NCBI RefSeq assembly: GCF_007859305.1
Contig: NZ_VOHE01000002.1
Location: 248,001 to 312,000 of the forward strand
Source: Luteimonas wenzhouensis
GTDB taxonomy: Bacteria > Pseudomonadota > Gammaproteobacteria > Xanthomonadales > Xanthomonadaceae
Direction of reading: 5' to 3'
Length of the DNA: 64,000 nt
Of the stretch, positions 9,109 through 18,651 are shown in pieces; the stretch's first letter is position 1, and the number at the start of each line of letters is the position of its first letter. The translations under genes and the position numbers were made by a program. The notes beneath the pieces are model-generated. The model ran no database searches. It saw nothing but the letters and a program-made list of their open reading frames with translations, and was not told the origin of the DNA.

Positions 9109-9757
9109 ACTCAAGCTCGCCTGGCAGGCGCTGGGCCGCCAGCTGGAACGGCAACAGGCCATCGAGTGGGAACTGCTGCGCGAGCACAGGCTGGCGCGGG
9201 TCCAGCGCCACCTGCGGCCGCTGGTCTGGGGCCAGGGACTGCAGTTCCTGCTGGGCGTCGGCCTGATCGCGCTCGGTGTCGCCTGCTGGACGCGCAACAC
9301 CGACGTGCCGGGCCTGCTGCTGGGCGGCGTGCTGGTACATGCCTTCGGCGTGGCGAACGCGGTCATGGCGGCGATCACGTTGTGCCTGGCGGCGGGCGTC
9401 GACAGCGCCGCGCCGGTGCTCCGGATCCAGCGGCGGATGGCGGTACTGCGCTGCGTCCAGGCCCTCAATGCGGGCGTGTGCGCCGCGCCGTGGTGGGTGA
9501 TGTGGATCCCGGTGGTGGTGGCGATCGCCGGAGTGCAGGCCCCCGGGCCGGAGACCGGCAACGCCCCCTGGCTGCTCGCGAGCCTTGCGATCGGCACCGC
9601 GGGCCTGGTCGCCACCTGGGGCTGGTCACTGTGGCGCTGGCGGCGCCACCGCGACCTGGACATGGCGCCCGACGCCACCGACGCGGGCGACGGCTGCGAC
9701 GGCATCGGCCGCGCGCAGCGGCTGCTGGAGGAAATCGCCCGGTTCGAGCGGGGCTGA
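9095..9757 (+). CDS. Four-span membrane protein coupled to the ECF sigma factor
   Basis: 220 residues. The first 40 residues are soluble and charged (MEPDELKLAWQALGRQLERQ), followed by four hydrophobic segments at about 47-66, 72-98, 125-147 and 155-177, and a soluble tail. AGGAG ends 6 bases before ATG 9095. The short N-terminal cytoplasmic helix, then membrane spans, and the overlap with the sigma gene fit a membrane-anchored regulator of that sigma factor, but no HxxxCxxC zinc motif of classical ECF anti-sigma factors is present. Function as an anti-sigma factor is inference from position. Confidence 0.7.
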   Translation: MEPDELKLAWQALGRQLERQQAIEWELLREHRLARVQRHLRPLVWGQGLQFLLGVGLIALGVACWTRNTDVPGLLLGGVLVHAFGVANAVMAAITLCLAAGVDSAAPVLRIQRRMAVLRCVQALNAGVCAAPWWVMWIPVVVAIAGVQAPGPETGNAPWLLASLAIGTAGLVATWGWSLWRWRRHRDLDMAPDATDAGDGCDGIGRAQRLLEEIARFERG

Positions 9758-9819
9758 GCGCGCAGGGCGTGGCCGCGCGCGGCAGGCCGCCGCCGCGCGC
9801 GGCGGAGGCGCGCACGGGA

Positions 9820-10323
9820 TCAGCGCACGCTGTAGCCCGACACCCGCCAGACCCGGTCTTCGTCGAGCCGGAACGAGACCAGCTCGCGCACCGGTTCGGG
9901 GTGGTTGGCGAACCGGGTCGCCGAGCGCACGTTGATGTACAGCCCCTCGGGCACCGGCTGCCCGGCCTGGAACAGCGACCGGCTGACCTGCGCGTCACCG
10001 CGCGAGGCCACCGGCCCCAGGCGGCCGCGGTCAGCGCCCACCTGGCGGATGAAGTCCTCGCGCGTGACCGCCTGCTTCATCGCGGCCGAGGCCCCGTCCC
10101 AGACCTCGCCGATCCGGTCGGCGTCCACCAGCTGCATCACCTGCAGCGCGGCGCGGGCCATGTCCGCGTCCTGCCTGGCCAGGGCTTCGCGCTGCTCGGG
10201 TGTCAGCTGGTCCATCGCCGGCTGGCCGGCGGCCGGCGCGGGCGCGGCGGTGGTCTGCTGGGCGGACGCGGCGCCGCACAGGGCCAGGGCCACCAGGGCG
10301 GTACACAGGCGCGTTCTGTCCAT
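9820..10323 (-). CDS. Small secreted protein, DUF4019-like
   Basis: 167 residues. A Sec signal peptide covers residues 1-22 (MDRTRLCTALVALALCGAASA) and is followed by a Pro/Ala linker. The mature part has an alpha-helical region with LTPEQREALARQDADMAR and a beta-rich C-terminal half (VPEGLYINVRSATRF and ELVSFRLDEDRVWRVSGYSV), matching the DUF4019 pattern of small periplasmic proteins of unknown function. A GGAGG sits 8 bases before ATG 10323, choosing it over an in-frame ATG 66 bases upstream. It converges with the membrane protein at 9757 and diverges from lemA. Confidence 0.75.
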   Translation of the reverse strand: MDRTRLCTALVALALCGAASAQQTTAAPAPAAGQPAMDQLTPEQREALARQDADMARAALQVMQLVDADRIGEVWDGASAAMKQAVTREDFIRQVGADRGRLGPVASRGDAQVSRSLFQAGQPVPEGLYINVRSATRFANHPEPVRELVSFRLDEDRVWRVSGYSVR

Positions 10324-10468
10324 CGTCTGGCCTCCAGGGATCGGTTGCCGGAGTGTAGCGGCTGCGGCGGCCGAGGCCACGGGAGGCATCGGCCCTGGGC
10401 TACGCTGTCACATCGTGGCCCTGCGCGGGTCCAGTAGGGGCCTGCCGTCTCCCGGTCGCCGGAATCCG

Positions 10469-11023
10469 ATGAACTCCACGCTGTTGATTGCCCTGTCCCT
10501 CCTCGTCCTGCTCGCGTGGGCGGTCGTGGCGTTCAACCGCCTGGTGCGGCTGCGCAACCAGGTGCGCACGGCCTGGGCCGACATCGACGTGCAGCTGGCC
10601 CGGCGCCACGATCTTGTGCCGGCCCTGGTGGCCGCGACGAAAGCCTACGCCGGGCATGAACGCGCGGTGCTCGAGGCGGTCACCGGACTGCGCGCGCGGG
10701 CCCTGGCCCAGGACAGCCGGCCGGGCCTGGCCGCGGTGGAGGACGAACTCGGGCAGGCGCTGGGCAGGCTGTTCGCGCTCAAGGAGGCCTACCCCGACCT
10801 CAGGGCCAGCGAGAACTTCCTGCGCCTGCAGCAGGACCTGGTGGAGGTCGAGGAGCACCTGCAGTCCGCGCGCCGCTTCTACAACGGCGCGGTGCGCGAG
10901 TACAACGACGCCACACAGCGCGTGCCCGACGTGCTGGTTGCGCGCCTGGCCGGCTTTCGGCCCGAGGAGTTCTTCGAGGCCGGCGAAGCGCAGCGCGCGG
11001 CGGTACGGGTGGAGCTGCCATGA
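10469..11023 (+). CDS. LemA family protein
   Basis: 184 residues. One N-terminal membrane span (about residues 3-21) is followed by the LemA helical domain: NRLVRLRNQVRTAWADIDVQLARRHDL is the family signature, then YAGHERAVLEAVTGLR, and the late element ARRFYNGAVREYN. LemA proteins are single-span helical-bundle proteins of unclear role, often next to Gly-rich DUF2207 or TPM proteins, as here. The stop overlaps the start of the next gene (ATGA), so both are co-translated. Confidence 0.9.
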   Translation: MNSTLLIALSLLVLLAWAVVAFNRLVRLRNQVRTAWADIDVQLARRHDLVPALVAATKAYAGHERAVLEAVTGLRARALAQDSRPGLAAVEDELGQALGRLFALKEAYPDLRASENFLRLQQDLVEVEEHLQSARRFYNGAVREYNDATQRVPDVLVARLAGFRPEEFFEAGEAQRAAVRVELP

Positions 11024-12750
11024 ACGCGAATCGCTTCGCCCTGCTCGCGCTGGTCCTGCCGTGGCTGCTGGCCTGGGCGACGACGACGGCCGCGGCCGAG
11101 CGCATCGAGGCCTACGACGTGCGGATCGACGTCGCCGCCGACGGCAGCCTCGTCGTCACCGAACACATCCGCGTGCACGCCGAGGGCGACCGGATCCGGC
11201 GCGGCCTCTACCGAGATTTCCCCACCCGCTACCGCGACCGCCACGGCAACCGCGTGGTGGTCGGCTTCGAGGTGCTGGAGGTGCTGCGCGACGGACGCCC
11301 GGAGCCCTGGTTCACCGAGCGACGCGGAAACGGCGTGCGGGTGAACACCGGCAACGACGACTTCCTCCCGGTGCCGGCCACCTACAGCTACGTCCTGCGC
11401 TACCGGACCACGCGCCAGCTCGGCTTCTTCGACGCCCACGACGAGCTGTACTTCAACGCGATCGGAACCGGCTGGGTCTTCCCGGTCCTCGCCGGCAGCG
11501 TCGAGGTGCGGCTGCCGCAGGCGGTGCCTCCTGAGACGATGCAGGCCGAGGCCTACACCGGCCCGCAGGGCGCGGGCGGCCGCGACTACGTGGTGCAACT
11601 CCCCGAGCCGGGCCTGGCGCACTGGCGCGCGTCGCGGCCGCTGGAGCCTGGCGAAGGGCTGACGGTCGTGCTGGCCTTCCCCAAGGGCATCGTGGCCGAA
11701 CCCGACGCCGCCCAGCGGCTGCGCTGGCTGCTGGCCGACAACCGCGGCCCGCTGGTCGCCGCCTGCGGCCTGCTGGTGCTGCTGGCCTGGTGCCTGGTCC
11801 GCTGGTGGCAGGTGGGGCGCGATCCCGGGCCGGGCACGGTCGTGGTGCGCTACACGCCACCGGACGGCATCTCGCCGGCCGGATTGCGCTACGTGCGCAG
11901 GATGGGCTACGACACCCGCTGCTACACCGCCGACGTGCTGGCGCTGGCGGTTGACGGGGCGCTGGGGATCGAACGCGACCGGGACGACGACTGGACGCTG
12001 CGCCGCGGCGGCGGCGCGCCCACCGGCGACGAGCGCACGGCGCTGCTCGGGGCCCTGTTCGAACAGGGGTCGCCGGTGGCACTGGACCAGTCGAACGCCG
12101 TCCGCCTGCAGGGCGCCGTCCGTCGCCATGCCGACGCCCTCGCGCGGCGGTTCAAGGGCACGATGTTCCGCAACCACGGCGGCAGCTCCGCGATCGCGCT
12201 GCTGATCGCGATGGCCTCGGCCACCTTCGCCCTGTGGGCCGGGCGCGGCGACGCCTTGCCTCTCACCCTGCTGCTGATCGCGCCGATGGCGGTGGTGGTG
12301 GTCGGGTTCTTCGTCCTGGTCCGGGCGCCCACGCCGGAGGGGCGCAGGCTGCTGGACGAGATCGAGGGTCTGCGTCGTTACCTGGGCGTGGCCGAACGCC
12401 AGGACCTGCAGCGCCTGCCGGGCCCCGGGGACGCCGCGCCGCCGCTCGACGCGCACCGCTTCGAACAGCTGCTGCCGTACGCGGTGGCGCTGGACGTGGA
12501 GCAGGCCTGGACGGAGAAGTTCACCCGGGCGGTGGGCGCCGCGGCGGCCGCGGCGGCGACCGCGTCGATCGCCTGGTTCAAGGGCGGGCGCGCCGGCATC
12601 AACGACGTCGGCAGCTTCACCTCGGCGCTGGGCAAGGGGCTGACCTCGCAGATCGCGTCCTCGTCCACGCCGCCGGGCAGCGGTGCGGGCGGCGGTGGCG
12701 GCGGATTCTCCGGCGGCGGCGGCGGTGGAGGTGGCGGCGGCGGCCGCTGA
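11020..12750 (+). CDS. DUF2207 domain-containing membrane protein with Gly-rich tail
   Basis: 576 residues. A signal peptide (about 1-26) leads into the DUF2207 extracytoplasmic domain (about 27-240), which opens with the characteristic YDVRIDVAADGSLVVTEHIRV and contains GLYRDFPTRY. A membrane span follows at about 246-265, a cytoplasmic domain beginning VVVRYTPPDGISPAGLRYV, then two more spans at about 385-440. The tail (about 545-576) is almost pure glycine with one FSGGG, a pattern seen in many LemA partners. The start overlaps the lemA stop by 4 bases. Function is unknown; membrane or envelope maintenance is often suggested for such pairs. Confidence 0.88.
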   Translation: MNANRFALLALVLPWLLAWATTTAAAERIEAYDVRIDVAADGSLVVTEHIRVHAEGDRIRRGLYRDFPTRYRDRHGNRVVVGFEVLEVLRDGRPEPWFTERRGNGVRVNTGNDDFLPVPATYSYVLRYRTTRQLGFFDAHDELYFNAIGTGWVFPVLAGSVEVRLPQAVPPETMQAEAYTGPQGAGGRDYVVQLPEPGLAHWRASRPLEPGEGLTVVLAFPKGIVAEPDAAQRLRWLLADNRGPLVAACGLLVLLAWCLVRWWQVGRDPGPGTVVVRYTPPDGISPAGLRYVRRMGYDTRCYTADVLALAVDGALGIERDRDDDWTLRRGGGAPTGDERTALLGALFEQGSPVALDQSNAVRLQGAVRRHADALARRFKGTMFRNHGGSSAIALLIAMASATFALWAGRGDALPLTLLLIAPMAVVVVGFFVLVRAPTPEGRRLLDEIEGLRRYLGVAERQDLQRLPGPGDAAPPLDAHRFEQLLPYAVALDVEQAWTEKFTRAVGAAAAAAATASIAWFKGGRAGINDVGSFTSALGKGLTSQIASSSTPPGSGAGGGGGGFSGGGGGGGGGGGR

Positions 12751-12760
12751 CGCCGGGGCA

Positions 12761-13216
12761 TCAGTCGCGGTCGAGGGTGTTGGCGCCGGGGCCCAGCCGG
12801 GCCATGCGATCGCCGGGGTTGCGCAGCGGGCACTGCTTCAGCGACAGGCAGCCGCAGCCGATGCAGCCGTCCAGTTCATCGCGCAGGTGGACCAGCCGCG
12901 CGATGCGTGCGTCCAGTTCCGCGCGCCAGCGCCGGGACAGCCGGCGCCAGTCGGCCACCGTGGGCGTGCGCCCTTCCGGCAGCGAGGACAGCGCCTCGCG
13001 GATCTGCGCCAGCGGGATCCCGGTGCGCTGCGCGACCTTGATCACTGCGATCCGCCGCAGCACGTCGCGCGGGAAACGCCGCTGGTTGCCGGCGGTGCGG
13101 ACACTGCGGATCAGCCCCTTGGCCTCGTAGAAATGCAGCGCCGACACCGCGACTCCGCTGCGCGCGGCCACCTCGCCGACCGTGAGTTCGCGCGCCATCG
13201 CCTCGTGATGTCGCAT
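12761..13216 (-). CDS. soxR: Redox-sensitive transcriptional activator SoxR
   Basis: 151 residues, MerR family. The winged helix is at about residues 9-75 ([26 protein letters not shown], then [17 protein letters not shown]), followed by a dimerisation helix. The [2Fe-2S] cluster motif [12 protein letters not shown] (C-x2-C-x-C-x5-C) near residue 124 is diagnostic for SoxR. The protein is activated when redox-cycling compounds oxidise the cluster and it then remodels a 19-bp-spaced promoter. AAGGGGG precedes ATG 13216; MARELT at 13198 is the other candidate. It is divergent from the oxidoreductase at 13290, with the soxbox between. Confidence 0.93.
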   Translation of the reverse strand: MRHHEAMARELTVGEVAARSGVAVSALHFYEAKGLIRSVRTAGNQRRFPRDVLRRIAVIKVAQRTGIPLAQIREALSSLPEGRTPTVADWRRLSRRWRAELDARIARLVHLRDELDGCIGCGCLSLKQCPLRNPGDRMARLGPGANTLDRD

Positions 13217-13227
13217 CCAGCACCCCC

Positions 13228-13258
13228 TTGACCTCAAGTTTACTTGAGGTTTTACCCT
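13228..13258 (+). promoter_or_regulatory. SoxR-dependent promoter with soxbox
   Basis: A perfect 9-bp inverted repeat, ACCTCAAGT (13231-13239) and ACTTGAGGT (13242-13250), with a 2-base spacer. It differs from the E. coli soxS soxbox core (CCTCAAGTTAACTTGAGG) at one base. It lies inside a promoter with -35 TTGACC (13228-13233) and -10 TACCCT (13253-13258) separated by 19 bases, the overlong spacing required for activation by MerR-type regulators. The promoter points to the oxidoreductase gene 13290-14279. Confidence 0.9.
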
Positions 13259-13289
13259 GCTCCGCGCCATCCGTCCAAGGGCCCTGCGC

Positions 13290-14279
13290 ATGCCAACCGC
13301 GACCGCTGCCATTCCCCTGCCCCGCACCATGTCCGCGATGGCCTTCGTCCGCCATGGCGAAGGCGAACGCCCCGCGCCGCGCCTGCTCCCGGTGCCCGAA
13401 CCCGGCCCCGGCCAGCTGCTGGTCCGGCTGGACGCAGCGGGCGTGGGACGCTGGGACCTGCTCGAGCGCGATGGCGCGTTTGCGCGCAGGCTGGGCGAAC
13501 CGACCCGCTTCCCGCTGGTCACCGGCTCGGAGGGCGCGGGTACCGTGGTCGCGACCGGGCCCGGCGCGGGTGGCGTCGCCGTGGGCGAGCGCGTCTACGG
13601 CCTGCTCGCGCGGCGCACCCCGACGCCCGGCTGCCACGCCGAGTACGCGGTGCTGGACCGGCGGCTGGCCTGGCCGGTGCCCCCGTGGATGTCGATGGAC
13701 CAGGCGGCGGTGCTGCCCGTGGACGGCGCGGTGGCCTTGCGCGGCGTGCGCGACGCCCTGCGCGCGCGGGCCGGCGACGCGCTGGTGGTGTTCGGGGCCA
13801 GCGGCGGGGTCGGCCACCTCGCGCTGCAGCTGGCGCGGGCGATGGGCCTGCGCACCTTCGCGGTCGCGTCCGGTGCCGACGGGCTGCGGCTCGCCGAACG
13901 CCTCGGCGCCGACGAAGCGGTCGACGGACGCCGTCCGGGCTTCGAGCGCGCCATCGCCGGGTTCGCCGGCCCCGGGACGCTGGCCCTGCTCACCGCCGGC
14001 GGCGACGACGCGGCGCGGACGGTCGCGGCGATGCCGCCACGCAGCCGCATCGCCTGGCCGCACGGCGTCGAGGTGCCCGCGCTCGCACGCGACGACGTCC
14101 AGGCCGGGCCGTACGCGACCGGCTTCGACCCCGCGCTGATGGCCGCGCTGCACGCATTCGCGGCCGGGGGCCGGCTGCTGCCGCACGTGTCGCGGCGGTT
14201 CCCGCTGGCGCAGCTGCAGCGGGCCTTCGACGCCGTGGCCAGCCACCACCTGGGCCGCGTCGCGGTGCTCGCGACATGA
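13290..14279 (+). CDS. MDR-family (quinone reductase-like) NADP-dependent oxidoreductase, SoxR target
   Basis: 329 residues, medium-chain dehydrogenase/reductase fold. The N-terminal GroES-like domain (about 18-130) contains [24 protein letters not shown] and [13 protein letters not shown]; the Rossmann domain contains [21 protein letters not shown] near residue 170. Zinc ligands of alcohol dehydrogenases are absent, so it is the quinone-reductase type. The gene is driven from the SoxR-controlled promoter about 25 bases upstream, with AAGGG before ATG 13290. A role in handling quinones or redox-cycling compounds is a fair inference. The exporter gene follows 77 bases later. Confidence 0.88.
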   Translation: MPTATAAIPLPRTMSAMAFVRHGEGERPAPRLLPVPEPGPGQLLVRLDAAGVGRWDLLERDGAFARRLGEPTRFPLVTGSEGAGTVVATGPGAGGVAVGERVYGLLARRTPTPGCHAEYAVLDRRLAWPVPPWMSMDQAAVLPVDGAVALRGVRDALRARAGDALVVFGASGGVGHLALQLARAMGLRTFAVASGADGLRLAERLGADEAVDGRRPGFERAIAGFAGPGTLALLTAGGDDAARTVAAMPPRSRIAWPHGVEVPALARDDVQAGPYATGFDPALMAALHAFAAGGRLLPHVSRRFPLAQLQRAFDAVASHHLGRVAVLAT

Positions 14280-14356
14280 GCCGTTCCGCCCGCGCCACGA
14301 ACCCCGTTACCGCCGATCGGCGACAATCCCCGCCCGTCCCGCCCGACTCCCCCGAC

Positions 14357-16210
14357 ATGTACCGCTGGTTCGAATCCAGGCTCGACCCTTTCCCCGCCGA
14401 CCCGCCGCGGCAGCCGCCGCGCTCGCTCTACGCCTTCTGCCGCCACTACACCCGAGGCGCCGAGCCCTGGCTGCTGCTGATGGCGTTCACCACCGCCGGC
14501 ATCGCGATCGCCGAGCTGGCGCTGTACGCCTACGTCGGCTCGCTGGTCGACCGCCTCGGCAGCACCACCCCGGCCACGTTCCTCGACGCCGAGGGCGGGC
14601 GCCTGCTGTGGATGGGCGTGCTGGTGCTGCTGGCGCTGCCGGCGATGGTGCTGCTCAACTCGCTGGTCCAGCACCAGACCCTGCTCGGCAACTTCCCGAT
14701 GCGGATCCGCTGGAACGTGCACCGTTACCTGCTGCGGCAGTCGATGGGCTACTTCCAGGACGAGTTCGCCGGCCGCATCGCGACCAAGCTGATGCAGACC
14801 TCGCTGGCGGTGCGCGAGACCGTGATCAAGCTGCTGGACATCGGCAACTACGTGCTGGTGTTCTTCGCCGGCACCCTGGCCGTGGCCGCCTCCTCGGACT
14901 GGCGGCTGATGCTGCCGTTCGCCGCCTGGATCGCCGGCTACTCGCTGCTGATGTGGCACTTCGTGCCGCGCATGGAGAAGATCTCGCGCGCCCAGGCCGA
15001 CGCACGCTCGGTGATGACCGGCCGGGTCGTCGACAGCTACACCAACATCGCCACGGTCAAGCTGTTCTCCCACTCGCAGCGCGAGCAGGCCTACGCGCGC
15101 GAGGCGATGGACGGCTTCCTCGGGACCGTCTATCCGCAGATGCGCCTGGCCACGCGGGTGTACAGCCTGCTGTACGCAATGAACATGGCGCTGCTGTTCG
15201 CCACCGTGGCCCTGGGCCTGTGGCTGTGGCACGGCGGCGCGATCGGCGCCGGCGCGATCGCGGCGACGGTGGCGCTGGTGCTGCGCATCCTGGGCATGTC
15301 GCAGTGGATCATGTGGGAACTGTCGATGCTGTTCGAGAACATCGGCACCGTCCACGACGGGATCAACTCGATCTCGCTGCCGCCCACGGTCGACGACGCG
15401 CCGGGCGCACCGCCGCTGCCCCGCGTGCGCGGCGACATCCGCTTCGAAGGCGTCGGCTTCCACTACGGCAAGGCCGGCGGCGTGATCGACCACCTCGACC
15501 TGCACGTGCGGCCCGGCGAGAAGATCGGCGTGGTCGGGCGCTCGGGCGCCGGCAAGTCGACCCTGGTCAACCTGCTGCTGCGCTTCCACGACGTCGAGAG
15601 CGGGCGGATCCTGGTCGACGGCATCGACATCTCCACCGTGCAGCAGGATTCGCTGCGCGCGCAGATCGGCGTGGTCACCCAGGACACCTCGCTGCTGCAC
15701 CGCTCGGTGCGCGAGAACATCCTGTACGGGCGTCCCGACGCGAGCGAGGAGGAGATGGTCGAGGCCGCGAAACAGGCCCGCGCCCACGACTTCATCCTCG
15801 AGCTGGTCGACAGCGAGGGCCGCCGCGGCTACGACGCGCACGTCGGCGAGCGCGGGGTGAAGCTGTCCGGCGGCCAGCGCCAGCGCATCGCGATCGCGCG
15901 GGTGCTGCTCAAGGACGCGCCGATCCTGGTCCTGGACGAGGCCACCTCGGCGCTGGACTCCGAGATCGAGGCCGCGATCCAGGAGAACCTCTACCGGCTG
16001 ATGGAAGGCAAGACGGTGATCGCCATCGCCCACCGGCTCTCGACCATCGCGGCGATGGACCGCCTGATCGTGATGGAACAGGGCGCGATCGTCGAACAGG
16101 GCAGCCACGCCGAACTGGTCGCCGCGGGCGGACTGTACGCGCAGCTCTGGGAGCGGCAGTCGGGCGGGTTCCTGGCCTGCGCGGCGGACGAGGCGATCGA
16201 AACCGGCTGA
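14357..16210 (+). CDS. ABC transporter, fused permease and ATP-binding domains
   Basis: 617 residues. The N-terminal half (about 30-340) has six membrane spans of an ABC exporter; the C-terminal half is the ATPase: Walker [10 protein letters not shown] (about residue 397), Q-loop VTQDTSLL, signature LSGGQRQR (about 508), Walker [13 protein letters not shown] and the H-loop AHRLST. One polypeptide holds one permease and one ATPase, so it should act as a homodimer; the substrate is unknown. ATG 14357 ([12 protein letters not shown]) is preferred because this is how relatives begin; the frame is open back to 14276. The oxidoreductase under SoxR control lies just upstream, so read-through may link it to that stimulus. 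Confidence 0.9.
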   Translation: MYRWFESRLDPFPADPPRQPPRSLYAFCRHYTRGAEPWLLLMAFTTAGIAIAELALYAYVGSLVDRLGSTTPATFLDAEGGRLLWMGVLVLLALPAMVLLNSLVQHQTLLGNFPMRIRWNVHRYLLRQSMGYFQDEFAGRIATKLMQTSLAVRETVIKLLDIGNYVLVFFAGTLAVAASSDWRLMLPFAAWIAGYSLLMWHFVPRMEKISRAQADARSVMTGRVVDSYTNIATVKLFSHSQREQAYAREAMDGFLGTVYPQMRLATRVYSLLYAMNMALLFATVALGLWLWHGGAIGAGAIAATVALVLRILGMSQWIMWELSMLFENIGTVHDGINSISLPPTVDDAPGAPPLPRVRGDIRFEGVGFHYGKAGGVIDHLDLHVRPGEKIGVVGRSGAGKSTLVNLLLRFHDVESGRILVDGIDISTVQQDSLRAQIGVVTQDTSLLHRSVRENILYGRPDASEEEMVEAAKQARAHDFILELVDSEGRRGYDAHVGERGVKLSGGQRQRIAIARVLLKDAPILVLDEATSALDSEIEAAIQENLYRLMEGKTVIAIAHRLSTIAAMDRLIVMEQGAIVEQGSHAELVAAGGLYAQLWERQSGGFLACAADEAIETG

Positions 16211-16214
16211 CCGT

Positions 16215-17357
16215 TCAAGGGGCGCCGGCGTCGCCGCCCGGCCGCGCGTCGTCGCCCCCCGCGTCGCGACGCCGCGGCGCGGCCTGCTCCGGCGTTTCGG
16301 CGGCCAGCAGCGCGTCGAACTCCGACAGCGGGCTTTCCGCCGGGCACACCTCGTCGGGGAACCGGTACTGCTTGCGCAGTTCCAGGCCGCAGGCGTTCAG
16401 CGTCTCCAGATCGGTGCCCGGGGCCTTGCAGCTGGCGTCGAACGCCCGTGCGAAGGCGTCGCGCCGGGCCACGAAATCCTCGCCGCACTTGCGCATCAGG
16501 CGCAGCCGGTCGAGGTCGTCCTGGGCCGGGTTGATGCCGTCCAGGCCGTACAGGGCCAGTTCCGCGGCGGTGAGCAGGCGCAGCTTGCGGTTGGGCACCG
16601 CCATCATGATGTCGGCCATCGCCGCCGCCGCGCCGTTGCGCTCCAGGTAGTCGCGGACCCGGTCGTAGACCACGCGCAGCTCCCGGTTGAGCTCGGCCCG
16701 GGTGGTGGCGGTGGAACTCATGCGGATGATCCGGTGGATGCCCACGCGCCCGCTGACCATGCGCATGTCGCCGGCCGCCAGCACGAACACGCAGGCGCTG
16801 TGGCAAACCGCACCCTCGCGCACCCAGATCGTCCAGCGCGACTCGGCGATGCCATCGCCGGCGCGGATCGCGTCCTCGACCATGCCGCCGCTGGAATCGA
16901 TGTCGAGCACGCGCTTGCCGATGCCCAGCTCGTCGGCGACGTGGGTCACCCGCTGCACCAGCTGGACGAAACCGCCGTTGATCTTGCCCACGTAGCGCAA
17001 CCGCAGCACGCCGCGCGCGGTGCAAGGCTCCAGCGCCCCGGCCAGGGTCTCGCGGTCGAACGCCTGGAGCGGCTCGCCGTCGCCGTGCCCGGCGTAGTCC
17101 AGTTCGCAGCTGAGCGAAGCGGTGTCGGGCACCAGTTCCAGCGGCGACCAGTCGATGCCCGGTTCGTCGGGTTCGGGCTCGGGCTCCACGGCGGCCGCGG
17201 GATCGGCCTCGTCGTCCATCGGCACCGGCGCGGTGCTGACCGCGCCGCCCTCCTCCGGGCTGGCGACCGGCACGGTGCTGCCGGCCTGGTCGGGCTCGGG
17301 GGCACTGCATCCGAGCAGCAGACCCAGGAGACAGGCGGCGGCAAGCAAGGGTCGCAT
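16215..17357 (-). CDS. ClpP/crotonase-like lipoprotein of unknown function
   Basis: 380 residues. Residues 1-17 are a lipoprotein signal ending LLLGC, followed by an acidic Pro/Glu-rich linker to about residue 85. The core (about 110-260) resembles the COG3904-type ClpP-like fold: [18 protein letters not shown], then [21 protein letters not shown], then [15 protein letters not shown], where HSAC sits at the position of the ClpP-type nucleophile. A Cys-containing C-terminal part ends in a low-complexity Ala/Asp/Gly tail. Whether it cleaves peptides is unproven. It converges with the ABC exporter, 4 bases apart. Confidence 0.75.
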   Translation of the reverse strand: MRPLLAAACLLGLLLGCSAPEPDQAGSTVPVASPEEGGAVSTAPVPMDDEADPAAAVEPEPEPDEPGIDWSPLELVPDTASLSCELDYAGHGDGEPLQAFDRETLAGALEPCTARGVLRLRYVGKINGGFVQLVQRVTHVADELGIGKRVLDIDSSGGMVEDAIRAGDGIAESRWTIWVREGAVCHSACVFVLAAGDMRMVSGRVGIHRIIRMSSTATTRAELNRELRVVYDRVRDYLERNGAAAAMADIMMAVPNRKLRLLTAAELALYGLDGINPAQDDLDRLRLMRKCGEDFVARRDAFARAFDASCKAPGTDLETLNACGLELRKQYRFPDEVCPAESPLSEFDALLAAETPEQAAPRRRDAGGDDARPGGDAGAP

Positions 17358-17606
17358 CGACGGGCATCCGGGTGCGGTGCGGCGGCGTCGGCCGGCAACC
17401 GCACGGGTGGGGGCGCCCCAGTGTAGGACGCGTCCGCGCAGCGAACCTAACGCGCGATGAACCGCACCGTTGCAGCGGGCGCGCCGCCACGACGCGTGTC
17501 GATCACCGGCGCCGCGGATCGTCGTTGCCACGGGCACCGCGCGGGAACCGCCCGGCCCTGCCCGCTTTCCCTCGCCGTGCTTTCGATCGCCATGCAGGAG
17601 ACCACC
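17358..17606. other. Intergenic region without a recognised gene
   Basis: 249 bases between two divergent genes. I see no convincing small gene. AGGAG at 17596-17600 is the ribosome binding site of the DUF1428 gene. No clear promoter pair or operator stands out. Confidence 0.6.
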
Positions 17607-17966
17607 ATGCCTTACGTAGACGGATTCGTATTCGCCGTGCCCACGGCCAACCGCCAGGCGTTCCTGGACCATGCCGGGGCCTTCGACCGGGCGTTCCTGG
17701 ATGCCGGCGCCACCCGCGTGGTCGAGGCCTGGGGCGACGACGTTCCCGAGGGCAGGCTCACCGACTTCCGTCGCGCAGTGCAGGCCGCGCCCGGGGAAAC
17801 GGTGGTGTTCGCATGGGTGGAATGGCCGGACAAGGCCTCCCGCGACGCCGGCAACAGGAAGGTGATGGAAGATCCGCGCATGGCCTCGGGCGCGGAACAG
17901 ATGCCGTTCGACGGCAAGCGGATGATCTTTGGCGGCTTCGAGGTGGTGCTGGACCTGGCCCGCTAG
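17607..17966 (+). CDS. DUF1428 domain-containing protein
   Basis: 119 residues, the full length of this small family. It begins MPYVDGFVFAVPTANRQAF and contains VVEAWGDDVPEG, VVFAWVEWPDKASRDAGNRKVMED and a closing MIFGGFEVVLD, all typical of DUF1428 (dimeric ferredoxin-like alpha/beta barrel). The biochemical role of the family is unknown. AGGAG ends 6 bases before ATG 17607, fixing the start. Base composition is like that of its neighbours. Confidence 0.92.
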   Translation: MPYVDGFVFAVPTANRQAFLDHAGAFDRAFLDAGATRVVEAWGDDVPEGRLTDFRRAVQAAPGETVVFAWVEWPDKASRDAGNRKVMEDPRMASGAEQMPFDGKRMIFGGFEVVLDLAR

Positions 17967-18029
17967 CCGGTCCGCTTGCCTGCGCGCCCGCGTTGCCGAA
18001 CACTGGCCTTGCCAACCGCGGGGCCAGCC

Positions 18030-18350
18030 ATGCCGACACAGACCGAAGAATTCCGTCGCGTTTTCCTGCCCTACTGCATCGAGCGCGTCGAGGGCCACGG
18101 CCACGTCGTCCTCAACCGCCTCCACAAGCCGCTGGGGATGCGCACCGGCGAACACGTGGACTACGCGCCCTACGCGGTGAAGCTGGTCGGCCTGACCCCG
18201 GCCAAGGCCGAACAGCTCAGCCATGCCCGGAGCCAGGACACCGACCGGATCCACCTGTATTCGGATGCCACCGCGCCCACCAGGAGCCCGGCGGACTGGG
18301 ACGCATACCAGCGTCGCCTGCAGCTGCTGGCGACGCTGGAACTGGCGTAG
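18030..18350 (+). CDS. Conserved-looking small hypothetical protein
   Basis: 106 residues, soluble, no signal peptide or membrane segment. It starts MPTQTEEFRRVFLPYCIERV and contains LNRLHKPLGMRTGEHVDYAPYAVKL, DTDRIHLYSDATAPTRSP and a helical C-terminus. The amino acid mix is balanced rather than the Arg/Ala/Pro bias of spurious frames here, and it reads like a real folded protein. I do not recognise a family. It is 63 bases downstream of the DUF1428 gene on the same strand and may be co-transcribed with it. Confidence 0.7.
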   Translation: MPTQTEEFRRVFLPYCIERVEGHGHVVLNRLHKPLGMRTGEHVDYAPYAVKLVGLTPAKAEQLSHARSQDTDRIHLYSDATAPTRSPADWDAYQRRLQLLATLELA

Positions 18351-18384
18351 GGCGCCGTCCCCGGCGGGGACGGCGGACACCGCG

Positions 18385-18651
18385 TCAGGCGACGCGGAAC
18401 AGCGGCTGCGTGGCGCGGGCCGAGCGGCCTGCGCCGGAGAGATAGTGGCCGTGGATGTAGCCGGGGTGGGGAGCGCGGCGCCGCGACGCGCCGGCACGGG
18501 CGACGACCGCCCTGGCGGGCGCCTGCGGACGGGCCACGGGGCGGGCGATGCGCGCCGCGGCCGGGGGATGCGCGCCGGCCTTGGGACGGCGGCGGCGGGT
18601 GATCAGGCTCAGCACCGAACGGGTCAAGGAATTGCTGATGGCGTCCTCCAT
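18385..18651 (-). CDS. Small basic hypothetical protein downstream of an AT-rich island
   Basis: 88 residues. It starts MEDAISNSLTRSVLSLITRR and continues as a very basic Arg/Ala/Pro chain ending HPGYIHGHYLSGAGRSARATQPLF. The composition alone would not be convincing, but the frame starts exactly at the edge of the most AT-rich stretch in this part of the window (about 18645-18720), where a promoter would be expected. No family recognised; an unmarked cationic peptide or a chance frame are both possible. Confidence 0.42.
   Translation of the reverse strand: MEDAISNSLTRSVLSLITRRRRPKAGAHPPAAARIARPVARPQAPARAVVARAGASRRRAPHPGYIHGHYLSGAGRSARATQPLFRVA

Noticed and set aside
12690-12750. GGCGGC tandem repeat
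   Set aside because: It is the coding sequence of the poly-Gly tail of the DUF2207 protein and needs no other explanation.
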